Below, piece by piece: positions 8,977-17,382 of a DNA stretch of 64,000 nt. The notes beneath the pieces are model-generated. The model was not told the DNA's origin, made no database searches, and saw only the letters and a list, made by a program, of their open reading frames with translations. Within the stretch, counting starts at the first letter, position 1. Each line of letters begins with the position of its first letter. Location: NCBI GenBank assembly GCA_902538515.1, contig CACBFH010000001.1, forward strand, positions 124,001-188,000, given 5' to 3'. Both the position numbers and the translations under genes were made by a program. The stretch is from an uncultured Prochlorococcus sp. (lineage in GTDB: Bacteria > Cyanobacteriota > Cyanobacteriia > PCC-6307 > Cyanobiaceae).

Positions 8977-10044
8977 TTACAAATCTAAAGTAATATCTAC
9001 CAGTTTAGCCACAAGTTGTTCAATTTTTAAACCTGAAGCTTCCCAAAGCATTGGAAACATACTGTTTTTTGTAAAACCAGGAATTGTATTTATTTCATTT
9101 AGCAATATTTTATTTGAAGATTTTTCTAAAAAGAAATCTACTCTTGCAAAACCGAAAATATTAAGTGCTCTACAACTTTTAATAGCAATTTCTTTAATTT
9201 CTTTTGTGATTTTAGAATCTATTTCTGCTGGGATAATTATTTTATTACTTGAGTGATATTTTGAATCGTAATCATACCAATCACTTTTGTAATTTACCTC
9301 ACCTATCTCAGAGGTTAAGAGCTTTGAATTACCAATTATTCCGCATTCAATCTCCCTTACCTCTAGACCTTCCTCTATTAAGATTCTTGGATCTATTTCC
9401 CTAGCCTTTTCTAATGCTTGTGGTATTTCTGATTCATTTATGACTTTGGAGATACCAAGAGATGATCCAGAGTTCGATGGCTTAACAAAAATAGGAAAAT
9501 TTAATTTTTTTAGAATTTCATTAATTATTTTATTTTTTACTTTCTTATCGTTGAGATCTTCATTTTGAAAAATTAGATAACTAACTTGTGGAAGTTTAAG
9601 ATTTGTGAAAATTGTTTTCATCAATATTTTATCCATTCCAAGTGCAGAGCCAATAACTCCACATCCGATTAAAGGTTTCTGTGTAAATCTAAGTAAGCCA
9701 TGAATTGACCCGTCTTCACCATTAAATCCATGCAAGAGAGGAAACCAAACATCAACATTTTGAAATTCAATTCCGTCAAGGAAGTTAATTTTTTCATGAT
9801 TAGAAATTTCTTGCTTTTTTGTTTTATTGTTTTCAATTTCACCAATTAAGATTTTTTCTGAATTATCACTACCAAACCAATCTCCATATTTGTTTATGTA
9901 AAAGGCTTTAACTGTGAAGCGTTCTTTGTTTATTGCTGAATTAAATGCTTGATAAACTGTTTTCGCAGAGGATATCGAAACTTCATGTTCATTGGAATTC
10001 CCGCCAAATATTAACCCAATACATTTTTTCTTACCTCCAATCAT
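8977..10044 (-). CDS. ddl: D-alanine--D-alanine ligase
   Basis: Ddl makes the D-Ala-D-Ala dipeptide for peptidoglycan stem peptides using ATP (ATP-grasp fold, cytoplasm). Motifs are 'IFGGNSNEHEVSISSA' near the N-terminus, 'PLLHGFNGEDGSIHGLL', the ATP-binding 'FPIFVKPSNSGSSLGISKV' and the metal site 'LLNEINTIPGFTKNSMFP'. The 355-residue length is normal for the Ddl-B/VanA type. It follows miaB by 11 bp and precedes the small membrane protein and ftsQ. Identification is secure. Confidence 0.96.
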   Translation of the reverse strand: MIGGKKKCIGLIFGGNSNEHEVSISSAKTVYQAFNSAINKERFTVKAFYINKYGDWFGSDNSEKILIGEIENNKTKKQEISNHEKINFLDGIEFQNVDVWFPLLHGFNGEDGSIHGLLRFTQKPLIGCGVIGSALGMDKILMKTIFTNLKLPQVSYLIFQNEDLNDKKVKNKIINEILKKLNFPIFVKPSNSGSSLGISKVINESEIPQALEKAREIDPRILIEEGLEVREIECGIIGNSKLLTSEIGEVNYKSDWYDYDSKYHSSNKIIIPAEIDSKITKEIKEIAIKSCRALNIFGFARVDFFLEKSSNKILLNEINTIPGFTKNSMFPMLWEASGLKIEQLVAKLVDITLDL

Positions 10045-10055
10045 TTATAAAAAAA

Positions 10056-11450
10056 TCATAAATAAAGTTGACCTGTTAAAGAAAAAGGTCTCGCTTCATA
10101 TATTTTGACATCTACCTCATCTCCCAATAAAAAATTAAAGTTTATGTTTTTGGGAATCTCTACGAAAGTTAATCTATTTGTTCTAGTTCTGCCCATAATT
10201 TGCGAGGAATTTTTTGGATTTAAACCCTCAATTAAAACACTTTCGATATTGTTGAGGTATCTTTGGTTTCTACTCCTAGCAGTTTTCTCTACCAAATCAT
10301 TAATTTCCTGCAATCTGGCTTTTTTCACCTCTTCTGTAAGTTGATTCGCCCAAGCTGCTGCAGGCGTGTTTGGTCTTGGAGAGTATGCTGCTGTATTCAC
10401 CTGATCGAAGCCAATTTCTGAAATTAGCTTTAATGTATCTTGATATTGTTGTTCGGTTTCTCCTGGGAAAGCAACTATTGCGTCAGCTGTGATTGATGCA
10501 TCTGGCATTAATGATCTTATATTCTCGATAATATTTTTATACTTTTTGATAGTGTATCCCCTGGACATTTGCTTTAAAATTTCATCATTTCCACTTTGGA
10601 AGGGGATATGGAAATGTTCACAGACTTTATCAAGTTCATAACAAGCTTGAATCAACCTTTTTGAAAAATATCTTGGATGACTAGTAGCAAATCTTATTCT
10701 GCGAATACCTTTAACATCATGAATATAATACAAAAGATCAGTTAAGGTATTCTCTTTTCTCCCCTCTTTTGTAGTTCCTGGAAGGTCTCTGCCATAAGCA
10801 TCAATGTTCTGACCCAAAAGAGTAATTTCTTTAAAATTATCATCCGCTAATTTTTGGATTTCACTTTTTATCGCATTTGGATATCTTGATTGCTCTTTCC
10901 CTCTTACAGAAGGAACTACACAATATGAACATCTTTCATTACATCCATAAATGATATTCACCCAGCCACAAATAGAGCTTTCTCTTCTAGCACTTGTTAT
11001 GTCTTCAGAAATGAAGGTTTCTTCAGTAGCAGCAACTTGATTTCCTAAATCAACTTTCCCCAGAAGATTCTCGAGATTATTTACGTGTTGAGGCCCCATA
11101 ACCAGATCAAGTTCTGGGACTCTTCTTAGTAAGGATTCTCCCTCTTGCTGAGCAAGGCAACCTGCAACAACAAGTTTTAAGCTAGGTGTTTTGTGCTTTC
11201 TTTTTGCTTGTCTTCCTAGAAAGCTATAAACTTTTTGTTCTGCATTATCTCTAATAGTGCATGTATTGTATAAGACCAAATCGGCATTTAATTCATTATC
11301 TGCTCTGGTGTAACCCATTTTCTCTAATATCCCAGCCATCCTCTCAGAATCAGCCTTGTTCATTTGGCATCCAAATGTGGTTATCCAATAACTGCTAGTA
11401 GTTGAATTCTTTTTAAATTTTTTCCCGTCTGGTTTTGTTTTTGTTAGCAC
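10056..11450 (-). CDS. miaB: tRNA-2-methylthio-N6-dimethylallyladenosine synthase MiaB
   Basis: MiaB is a radical-SAM methylthiotransferase that converts i6A37 to ms2i6A37 in tRNAs reading codons that start with U. Three cysteines for the auxiliary cluster appear in '[12 protein letters not shown]', 'NTCTIRDNA' and '[10 protein letters not shown]'. The radical-SAM cluster lies in '[16 protein letters not shown]' and a C-terminal TRAM domain follows near residues 395-460. The 464 residues match the family. It is the first gene upstream of ddl on the minus strand, with tRNA-His upstream of it. Identification is secure. Confidence 0.96.
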   Translation of the reverse strand: MLTKTKPDGKKFKKNSTTSSYWITTFGCQMNKADSERMAGILEKMGYTRADNELNADLVLYNTCTIRDNAEQKVYSFLGRQAKRKHKTPSLKLVVAGCLAQQEGESLLRRVPELDLVMGPQHVNNLENLLGKVDLGNQVAATEETFISEDITSARRESSICGWVNIIYGCNERCSYCVVPSVRGKEQSRYPNAIKSEIQKLADDNFKEITLLGQNIDAYGRDLPGTTKEGRKENTLTDLLYYIHDVKGIRRIRFATSHPRYFSKRLIQACYELDKVCEHFHIPFQSGNDEILKQMSRGYTIKKYKNIIENIRSLMPDASITADAIVAFPGETEQQYQDTLKLISEIGFDQVNTAAYSPRPNTPAAAWANQLTEEVKKARLQEINDLVEKTARSRNQRYLNNIESVLIEGLNPKNSSQIMGRTRTNRLTFVEIPKNINFNFLLGDEVDVKIYEARPFSLTGQLYL

Positions 11451-11522
11451 TTTGCTAGTAATTTTTTATGATTCTTTAATTCAAAATTACAAGTTAAATA
11501 ATTTTGCTGCAATTTTTTTGAG

Positions 11523-11596
11523 GGCGAGCGAGGGGATTCGAACCCCCGAATAGCGGCGCCACAAGCCGCTGCCTTAACCACTTGGCGACGCCCGCC
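11523..11596 (-). tRNA. tRNA-His (GTG)
   Basis: On the minus strand the acceptor stem GCGGGCG pairs with CGCTCGC. The anticodon stem-loop 'GCGGCTTGTGGCGCCGC' carries GTG, and the T arm reads 'GGGGGTTCGAATCCCC'. A G precedes position 1 and the discriminator is C73, the extra G-1:C73 pair expected for histidine tRNA. The 3' CCA is not encoded. Confidence 0.96.
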
Positions 11597-11724
11597 TCAC
11601 ATTTATAAATTTAACAACTCAAGGTAATTTTTCATAGTTATTTTTTATCTTTTAGCGAAATTTGAATTATTTTCTAATTTAGTAATTTTTTCTTATGATT
11701 TAAAATAAAGAAAAATTTAAAAAT

Positions 11725-12960
11725 TTGAGTAATTCCGGCACAGCTGAGGTTCTTATTCCCAGAAGCCTTTGTTTAATAGAAGATATTGATAACCTCATTA
11801 TTGATGTAGAGGATTTATGTTCAGTTTCCATTAGTTGGGAGAATGGATTTGTTTCTGAGTTAAAACCTTTAAAAAATAAAGTTACAAAACCAAAAAATAT
11901 TTTATTCCCAAGATTTGTTGAAACGCATTCGCATTTTGATAAATCTTTTACATGGACAGACTTTCCTAATCTGGAATCAAACTATGAAGGAGCATTATCA
12001 GTAAATCTTGAAGAACATAAAACTAGAACAACAGATAAGGTTCTTGAAAGAGTTGAGAAATCATTAAAACTTGCCTTACAAAATGGATACCGAGCTATTA
12101 GAAGTCATATTGATACTTACAAAAGTCAATCTATTGAAATTTGGATTGAACTTTTTAAATTACAAAAAAAATTTTCTTCTGAGTTGACTTTACAATTCGT
12201 TGCTCTAGCTCCATTGGAATTCTGGGACACAACTAATGGAGAAGATTTGGCAAAAATATTTTCCTCTAATGGAGGTATTTTAGGAGGTGTTATTGTTCCT
12301 CCTTTTAATAAAAAAGATACAAGAAAATTTCTCGCAAAGATGCTTCTTCTAGCTAGTAAATATAAATTAGAAATAGATTTGCATATAGACGAATCGATCA
12401 TTGAGCCTGGAGCGGGAATAAAAGTTTTGTTGGAAACAATCGAAAATTTAAAAATTAACAATATTCCAATAACTTGTAGTCATTTGAGTAGTCTCATTTC
12501 TCTAAGTCATAGAGAGATTTTAAATTTAGGAGAAAAAATGGCTGAGAAAAATATTAAAGTTATTGCTTTACCTCTAACAAATTTTTGGCTGCTCAATAGA
12601 AGTAATAAAACTACCTTATTAAAAAGACCAGTTGCTCCAGTTAAGCAATTACAAAAATCACACGTGGATGTATCTCTTGGTAGTGATAACGTTCAAGATT
12701 CCTGGTACCCATTTGGTAATTTTGATCCTTTTTATATGTTGTCTTGCTCGATACCTATGCTTCAACTAAATCCCTGGGAGAGAATGACTCTATCTTCTAT
12801 TTTTTTAGCTCCAAGCAGATTATTAAACTTAAAGTGGGATGGTTTAATTCAAAAGGGTTGCCCCGCTGATTTTGTAATTTTAGATGCACAAAGATGGGCA
12901 GATGTTTTTTCGAGTTCCTTAAAGAGAAAAGTTTTTATAAAAGGCGATTTATATTGCTAA
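11725..12960 (+). CDS. Cytosine deaminase-like amidohydrolase
   Basis: This 411-residue metal-dependent hydrolase has 'FVETHSHFDKSFTW' (the HxH metal pair) near residues 70-83, 'DLHIDES' near 218-224, 'CSHLSSL' near 252-258 and the final acidic ligand in 'SLGSDNVQDSWYPFG' near 317-331. This is the CodA / N-isopropylammelide hydrolase subgroup of amidohydrolases, and the DNVQD-W element is typical of cytosine deaminases. The likely reaction is deamination of cytosine or a related ring, but the substrate cannot be settled from sequence. The start is TTG at 11725; no ATG is in frame nearby. It is followed 38 bp later by an FAD oxidase on the same strand, and the two may form an operon. Confidence 0.8.
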   Translation: MSNSGTAEVLIPRSLCLIEDIDNLIIDVEDLCSVSISWENGFVSELKPLKNKVTKPKNILFPRFVETHSHFDKSFTWTDFPNLESNYEGALSVNLEEHKTRTTDKVLERVEKSLKLALQNGYRAIRSHIDTYKSQSIEIWIELFKLQKKFSSELTLQFVALAPLEFWDTTNGEDLAKIFSSNGGILGGVIVPPFNKKDTRKFLAKMLLLASKYKLEIDLHIDESIIEPGAGIKVLLETIENLKINNIPITCSHLSSLISLSHREILNLGEKMAEKNIKVIALPLTNFWLLNRSNKTTLLKRPVAPVKQLQKSHVDVSLGSDNVQDSWYPFGNFDPFYMLSCSIPMLQLNPWERMTLSSIFLAPSRLLNLKWDGLIQKGCPADFVILDAQRWADVFSSSLKRKVFIKGDLYC

Positions 12961-12998
12961 TCGGCTAATTTATATACAAAACAATAAAAATTTAATTA

Positions 12999-14354
12999 AT
13001 GACATCAAATACTCTTAAATTTATAGACAAATTTAGGGAAGTTAAAAACTTAGAGATTATTGAAAGCCAATCTGATATAAAAAGACTTTCAAAAGATTTT
13101 TATAATTACTCTCCAATCCTTACTGAAAAATTAGACGATTGTATTGCTGATTTGGTGGTAAGACCTAGTGATCACAAAGCAGTAAAGGCAGTAGCAGAAA
13201 TTTGTTGGGAATTTTCTATCCCACTTACTTTAAGGGGTTCAGGTACAGGTAATTATGGACAAGCTGTCCCATTGTTTAATGGAGTTGTAATGCAGATGAG
13301 TCATTTTAATAAGTTAGAAGAATTTGATCCAGATACAGGTTTTGTAAAAGTACAGTCTGGCTGTGTTATGGGAGATTTGAATAAACAATTAGAGAAATAT
13401 GGGAGGGAATTGAGGTTGCTTCCTAGTACTTGGAAAACTGCAACAATTGGAGGTTTTATTGCGGGCGGATCAGGTGGTATTGGTTCAATTAGGTGGGGAT
13501 TTTTAAGAGATCCAGGAAATCTTATCGGTTTAGAGGCAGTAACGATGAATGAAAAACCCGAATTATTAAAATTTGATTCTGAAGAATCCGAACCTCTTAA
13601 TCATGCTTATGGGACTAATGGAATAATTACTTCTTTATTACTTGCTACTGATATCAAACGTAAGTGGTATTCTATAGTTATCGACTGTATTGAATTTGGA
13701 AAAACAATAGAAATATTAAAAACTCTCACCAGCGCAGCAATTGATCTGAAACTAGGAGCAATTCTTGAAGAAGAAATTGTTGATCAAATGCCCAAATGGT
13801 TTAAAACTAATTCTAGAAGTCACAAGATATTAATTCAATCTACTCTTGGAGGAATAAAAACCATCGAGCTAATTTGTAAAAAATTCAAAGTTGAATCTAC
13901 CCTCCTTGGGGAAGAAGAAAAACTCGTCAATGGAATTTCTGAAGTCGTATGGAATCATACAACTCTTCATATGAGGTCTAAGGATAAAAATTGGACGTAT
14001 TTGCAGATGCTTTTGCCACTAAATAATGAACTAGAATTAATTGATTTTTTGAGAAAAAAATGGGGTAAAAAAGTTCTTTGGCATTTAGAGGCAGTTTCTC
14101 AACAAGGATCACCGCGATTAGCGGCTTTGCCTGTATTAAAGTGGAATGGGGCAGAAGAATTAGAAGAAATAATGGAAGATTGCCTGAAACTTGGTGCGTT
14201 TATTTTTAATCCTCATGTTTTAACAGTTGAAGGCGGAGGACTCGGAGTGGTGGATGCAGATCAAGTAAAAGCGAAATTAAGATTTGATCCTAAAGGACTA
14301 TTAAATCCAGGAAAATTGGAAGGTTGGGAAGTGAAAGAACAATTTAAAATTTAA
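12999..14354 (+). CDS. FAD-binding oxidoreductase (GlcD / PCMH type)
   Basis: The 451-residue flavoprotein has a PCMH-type FAD domain with 'LVVRPSDHKAVKAVAEIC' near residues 49-66, 'PLTLRGSGTGNYGQAVPL' near 75-92 and 'WKTATIGGFIAGGSGGIGS' near 145-163. It ends with 'RFDPKGLLNPGKLEGW', the usual C-terminus of GlcD and D-lactate dehydrogenase relatives. It probably oxidises a 2-hydroxy acid or a related substrate, but the acceptor and substrate are not identifiable here. It follows the amidohydrolase by 38 bp and overlaps convergent folC by 4 bp. Confidence 0.85.
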   Translation: MTSNTLKFIDKFREVKNLEIIESQSDIKRLSKDFYNYSPILTEKLDDCIADLVVRPSDHKAVKAVAEICWEFSIPLTLRGSGTGNYGQAVPLFNGVVMQMSHFNKLEEFDPDTGFVKVQSGCVMGDLNKQLEKYGRELRLLPSTWKTATIGGFIAGGSGGIGSIRWGFLRDPGNLIGLEAVTMNEKPELLKFDSEESEPLNHAYGTNGIITSLLLATDIKRKWYSIVIDCIEFGKTIEILKTLTSAAIDLKLGAILEEEIVDQMPKWFKTNSRSHKILIQSTLGGIKTIELICKKFKVESTLLGEEEKLVNGISEVVWNHTTLHMRSKDKNWTYLQMLLPLNNELELIDFLRKKWGKKVLWHLEAVSQQGSPRLAALPVLKWNGAEELEEIMEDCLKLGAFIFNPHVLTVEGGGLGVVDADQVKAKLRFDPKGLLNPGKLEGWEVKEQFKI

Positions 14355-15583
14355 CATTTCTGTTTATTCGCAAATTTAATAAATTCAGCAACTAAAAAAA
14401 TAGAACCTGTTAGAACAGGATGATTAGGTGGCCATTTTTCCAGGGAAAATAAATACTCAATGGCAAGTTCAAATGTTTTAAATTCAATTGTTTTTTTAAA
14501 TTCAATTTCTTTAATCTGAGAGAGATCATTTAATTTCCAACTAGGTTGGTTTGGAACTGGAACAAGTAATAAGCGATCATTTTTCTTTAGAAGTGTTTTT
14601 AATATTGCGTAAATATCTTTTTGTCTTTGGACACCTAAAATCCAATAAATTCCTTTATCTTCATTCTCCCAATTGCTTCGCTCATTAGAGAGTGCTTTTG
14701 CAGCAGGATAATTATGCGCACAATCTACAAGAATTTCTTTGTTGAAATAATTTATTATTTCCAGCCTTCCGTTCCAAGTTGTCTTTTTAAGACCTTCAGA
14801 TATGTGTTTTTCTTTTATATTAAATCCCAAATTATTCAGTGCTTCAATTGCTCCAACAGCTACTGAGGCATTTTGCTTTTGAAAAATTCCTTTTAATCCA
14901 AGCTCATAGCTATTTGAAATTGAATCTTTCCAAATAATTTCTGCTCCTACCTCTTTAACTTTTTTGGTTATTAAATTTTCAACTTGACTATTTTGATTGC
15001 ATGAGATGACAATTGAGTTTTTTTCAATAACTGCTAATTTTTCTTCGGTAATTTTTTCAATCGTATCTCCAAGAAATTCTTTATGGTCTAAACCAATATT
15101 TCCAATAGCAATGATTGGTCTAGATTTATGGGCTGTTGTCGCGTCTAATCGTCCCCCTAAGCCAGCTTCAAGAATGAGTAATTCAACTTTTTGATGGTCA
15201 AAAAAATTTAGTGCGCAACAAATAATTTTTTCAAAAGGAGTTAATTCAAATGTTGAAAAATTTTTTTCTATTAACCTATAGATTTTTTCAAAATCAGTTT
15301 TATTAATATTTTTTTTATTAATTCTAATCCTCTCGCATACATCCAAAAGATGAGGGGATGTCGTTACACCGAAATTCCTTTTAGCTTCAAAAAGTATACT
15401 TTCTAAATATGCCGCGATTGATCCTTTCCCATTGGTTCCAATAATCTGTATCGCGGGGATATTCTTGCAAGGATTACCAAGTTCTTGAAGTGCTTTTTTA
15501 ATTCTTGATAAACCTAACTTGATATTATCCCTTTCATATTTAGGAGATAATAATTCAAAAGTTTTTAAATTTGCATTTTTCAA
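14351..15583 (-). CDS. folC: Folylpolyglutamate synthase / dihydrofolate synthase
   Basis: FolC adds glutamate to dihydropteroate and to reduced folates, using ATP, with a Mur-ligase fold. The P-loop is 'IQIIGTNGKGSIAAYLE' near residues 45-61, followed by 'GVTTSPHLLDVCERIRIN' and 'LEAGLGGRLDATTA', all family signatures. The C-terminal Mur domain carries 'LVDCAHNYPAAKAL', which matches the DxAHN motif. The 410-residue length is typical. It lies 12 bp downstream of argD on the minus strand and converges on the FAD oxidase. Identification is secure. Confidence 0.95.
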   Translation of the reverse strand: MKNANLKTFELLSPKYERDNIKLGLSRIKKALQELGNPCKNIPAIQIIGTNGKGSIAAYLESILFEAKRNFGVTTSPHLLDVCERIRINKKNINKTDFEKIYRLIEKNFSTFELTPFEKIICCALNFFDHQKVELLILEAGLGGRLDATTAHKSRPIIAIGNIGLDHKEFLGDTIEKITEEKLAVIEKNSIVISCNQNSQVENLITKKVKEVGAEIIWKDSISNSYELGLKGIFQKQNASVAVGAIEALNNLGFNIKEKHISEGLKKTTWNGRLEIINYFNKEILVDCAHNYPAAKALSNERSNWENEDKGIYWILGVQRQKDIYAILKTLLKKNDRLLLVPVPNQPSWKLNDLSQIKEIEFKKTIEFKTFELAIEYLFSLEKWPPNHPVLTGSIFLVAEFIKFANKQKC

Positions 15584-15594
15584 AATTTAAATTG

Positions 15595-16770
15595 CTATAA
15601 CTCTTCAAAAATTGAATTTAGCTTATCCAAAAGAATATTAATTTCTCTTCGAGAAATAATTAATGGTGGGACAATCCTTACAACATTTCCTCCTGCAGGA
15701 ACTACCAGTAATCCTTTATCAAAAGCTTTTAATGTAATTTTTTTTGCATCAGCATAATTAGCATTGATCACAAGACCTTGTATTAAACCCAAACCTCTTT
15801 TCCCGCTAATAATATTTGGAAATTTTTTTGACAATTCTTCAAAACCAGCACTTAATTGTTCCCCTCTTAGATAAACATTATTGATAATATTTCTTCTATT
15901 TATTTCTTCTAATACAGTTAGGGCAGCTTTACAAGCGAATGGGTTCCCTCCAAAAGTACTTGCATGATCCCCTGGAGAAAAAATGTTGGCTTTTTCTTTT
16001 ACCAATAATGCTCCAATTGCATGACCTCCCCCTAATCCTTTAGCAAGGGTGAATCCATCAGGTTCGATTCCTAAATTCTCATAACCCCACATTTTCCCAG
16101 TTCGACCTACTCCACTTTGGACCTCATCTAAAATGAGAAGAGAATTATATTTATCACATATTTCTCTCAGGCTTTTAAAAAATATTTTACTTCCAGGAAT
16201 TACGCCGCCTTCGCCTTGTATTGGTTCAACTAAAACGCCGGAAATTTTTTGATCATTATTTTCACACTCTTCAAATAATTTTTTTACAGAATCAAAATTG
16301 TTAAATTTAAAAAATTTGAACCCTTGAATCATTGGTTCGAAACCTTTTTGATATTTTGGTTGTCCTGTAGCGCTCAAGGCTGCAAGCGTCCTTCCATGGA
16401 AGCTGGATTCTGCTGCGAGAATAATTGATTCTTTACCTTTATTTGTTGTATTACCATATTTTTTAATTAATTTAATTGCTGATTCATTTGCTTCCGCGCC
16501 ACTATTACAGAAAAAGACGCTTTTAGCACAACTCATATTCGTTAAAGTTCTGCTTAATTGTTCTTGTTCTTCAATATTGTAGAGATTAGAAATGTGCTGA
16601 ATCTTTTTTAGTTGAGTTGATAACCTTCTTCTTAAAACTCTGTCGCTATGTCCAAGACTACAAGTTGCTATACCAGCGACTGCATCAAGATACCTTTTAC
16701 CTGTTTTGTCCCATAGCCAACAACCTTTTCCTTTTTTGAAAGATATATCGAATCGACTATAGGTGTTCAT
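15595..16770 (-). CDS. argD: Acetylornithine aminotransferase
   Basis: ArgD is a class-III PLP aminotransferase that makes N-acetylornithine in arginine synthesis; the argF product in this window acts later in the same pathway. Motifs include 'FFCNSGAEANESAIKLIKKY', 'SSFHGRTLAALSATG', 'LLILDEVQSGVGRTGKMW' (PLP Asp) and 'GFTLAKGLGGGHAIGALL' with the Schiff-base Lys. The ORF track begins at 16851, but its first 27 codons are the tRNA-Leu gene read through. The real start is the ATG at 16770 ('MNTYSRFDISF'), which gives about 391 residues, normal for the family, and lies 5 bp from the tRNA. Confidence 0.95.
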   Translation of the reverse strand: MNTYSRFDISFKKGKGCWLWDKTGKRYLDAVAGIATCSLGHSDRVLRRRLSTQLKKIQHISNLYNIEEQEQLSRTLTNMSCAKSVFFCNSGAEANESAIKLIKKYGNTTNKGKESIILAAESSFHGRTLAALSATGQPKYQKGFEPMIQGFKFFKFNNFDSVKKLFEECENNDQKISGVLVEPIQGEGGVIPGSKIFFKSLREICDKYNSLLILDEVQSGVGRTGKMWGYENLGIEPDGFTLAKGLGGGHAIGALLVKEKANIFSPGDHASTFGGNPFACKAALTVLEEINRRNIINNVYLRGEQLSAGFEELSKKFPNIISGKRGLGLIQGLVINANYADAKKITLKAFDKGLLVVPAGGNVVRIVPPLIISRREINILLDKLNSIFEEL

Positions 16771-16775
16771 CAAAG

Positions 16776-16857
16776 TGGGAGCGGTCGGACTTGAACCGAC
16801 ATACCCGAAGGTGCCGCATTTTGAGTGCGGTGCGTCTACCAATTCCACCACGCTCCC
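16776..16857 (-). tRNA. tRNA-Leu (CAA)
   Basis: On the minus strand the acceptor stem GGGAGCG pairs with CGCTCCC followed by discriminator A. The anticodon arm 'CCGCACTCAAAATGCGG' carries CAA, a variable arm of class II length follows, and the T arm reads 'GTCGGTTCAAGTCCGAC'. The D arm 'GTGGTGGAATTGGTAGAC' is typical of leucine tRNAs. CCA is not encoded. Confidence 0.96.
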
Positions 16858-17113
16858 AAGGCTTTAGAAAAAATTAACTTATCTATTATAACAAAAATCA
16901 ACTTGTTGACTATTGTTTTAGTCAAGGAGCAGTGATCAAGATAACGTTTGTTAATAGCTAATCTTTTCGTTAAAAACATAGATTTGTATTTATTGAATTT
17001 CTGACAATAATTAAGATTAAAATGCACTAATAAACATAAATGATACATTAATGCAACAAGAATCCAACTAAAACCCTATTTTTGAGAAGATAACTTCATA
17101 TTAAGTAATACTA

Positions 17114-17122
17114 TGTTATATT
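17114..17122 (+). promoter_or_regulatory. Candidate extended -10 upstream of two tiny membrane ORFs
   Basis: 'TGTTATATT' fits an extended -10 element (TGn plus TATATT). It lies about 16 bp upstream of the ATG at 17139 and would leave a very short 5' leader. No clear -35 is visible. Confidence 0.35.
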
Positions 17123-17138
17123 TAGAAAAAAAAAATTA

Positions 17139-17246
17139 ATGACGAGAGTTAAAGCCAAAAAATTATCTTTACAATTAGTTCCCTATCTTTTTATTGTAGT
17201 CACTATCTTGACAACATTTGGATCCAACACAGGAACATGGGCATGA
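17139..17246 (+). CDS. Tiny predicted membrane protein, 35 residues, unknown
   Basis: This short ORF is below the track cut-off. It has a basic start ('MTRVKAKKLSLQ'), one hydrophobic stretch ('LVPYLFIVVTILTTFG', about residues 13-28) and a short polar tail ending in Trp-Ala. The size and layout resemble the single-helix subunits of photosynthetic complexes, but I cannot match it to PsaI, PsaM, PsbM, PsbX, PsbY, PetN or PetG. Support for it being real comes from the candidate extended -10 just upstream, the otherwise ORF-poor gap it sits in, and its ATGA overlap with a second tiny membrane ORF. There is no homology evidence. Confidence 0.45.
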   Translation: MTRVKAKKLSLQLVPYLFIVVTILTTFGSNTGTWA

Positions 17247-17353
17247 ATGATCTCAAGATTAATGGTTTAGATAAAATTTGGTCTAGTCGCTTCCTAGTGT
17301 TATTCCTCATATTTTTAGGTTGTATTTCACTAATCAATATTGCTTACGTTTAA
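17243..17353 (+). CDS. Tiny predicted membrane protein, 36 residues, unknown
   Basis: The ATG overlaps the stop of the preceding tiny ORF (ATGA), which suggests translational coupling. The protein has a polar N-terminal third ('MNDLKINGLDKIWSSR') and one strong membrane helix ('FLVLFLIFLGCISLINIAYV') running to the C-terminus. The helix holds one Cys and no charged residues. No known small photosystem, cytochrome b6f or NDH subunit is recognised. The gene stops 29 bp from the end of convergent murA. It may be one half of a two-protein membrane pair; that is inferred from layout only. Confidence 0.45.
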   Translation: MNDLKINGLDKIWSSRFLVLFLIFLGCISLINIAYV

Positions 17354-17382
17354 ATATTTATAATCCTTTTGCTTTTTGCAAT

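Noticed and set aside
16771-16851. Extra 27 N-terminal codons of the argD ORF
   Set aside because: The DNA is the tRNA-Leu(CAA) gene on the same strand; the ATG at 16770 starts the true protein.
16836-17048. 70-residue minus-strand ORF in the track
   Set aside because: Its 3' end runs into the tRNA-Leu gene and the rest shows no domain or coding signal.
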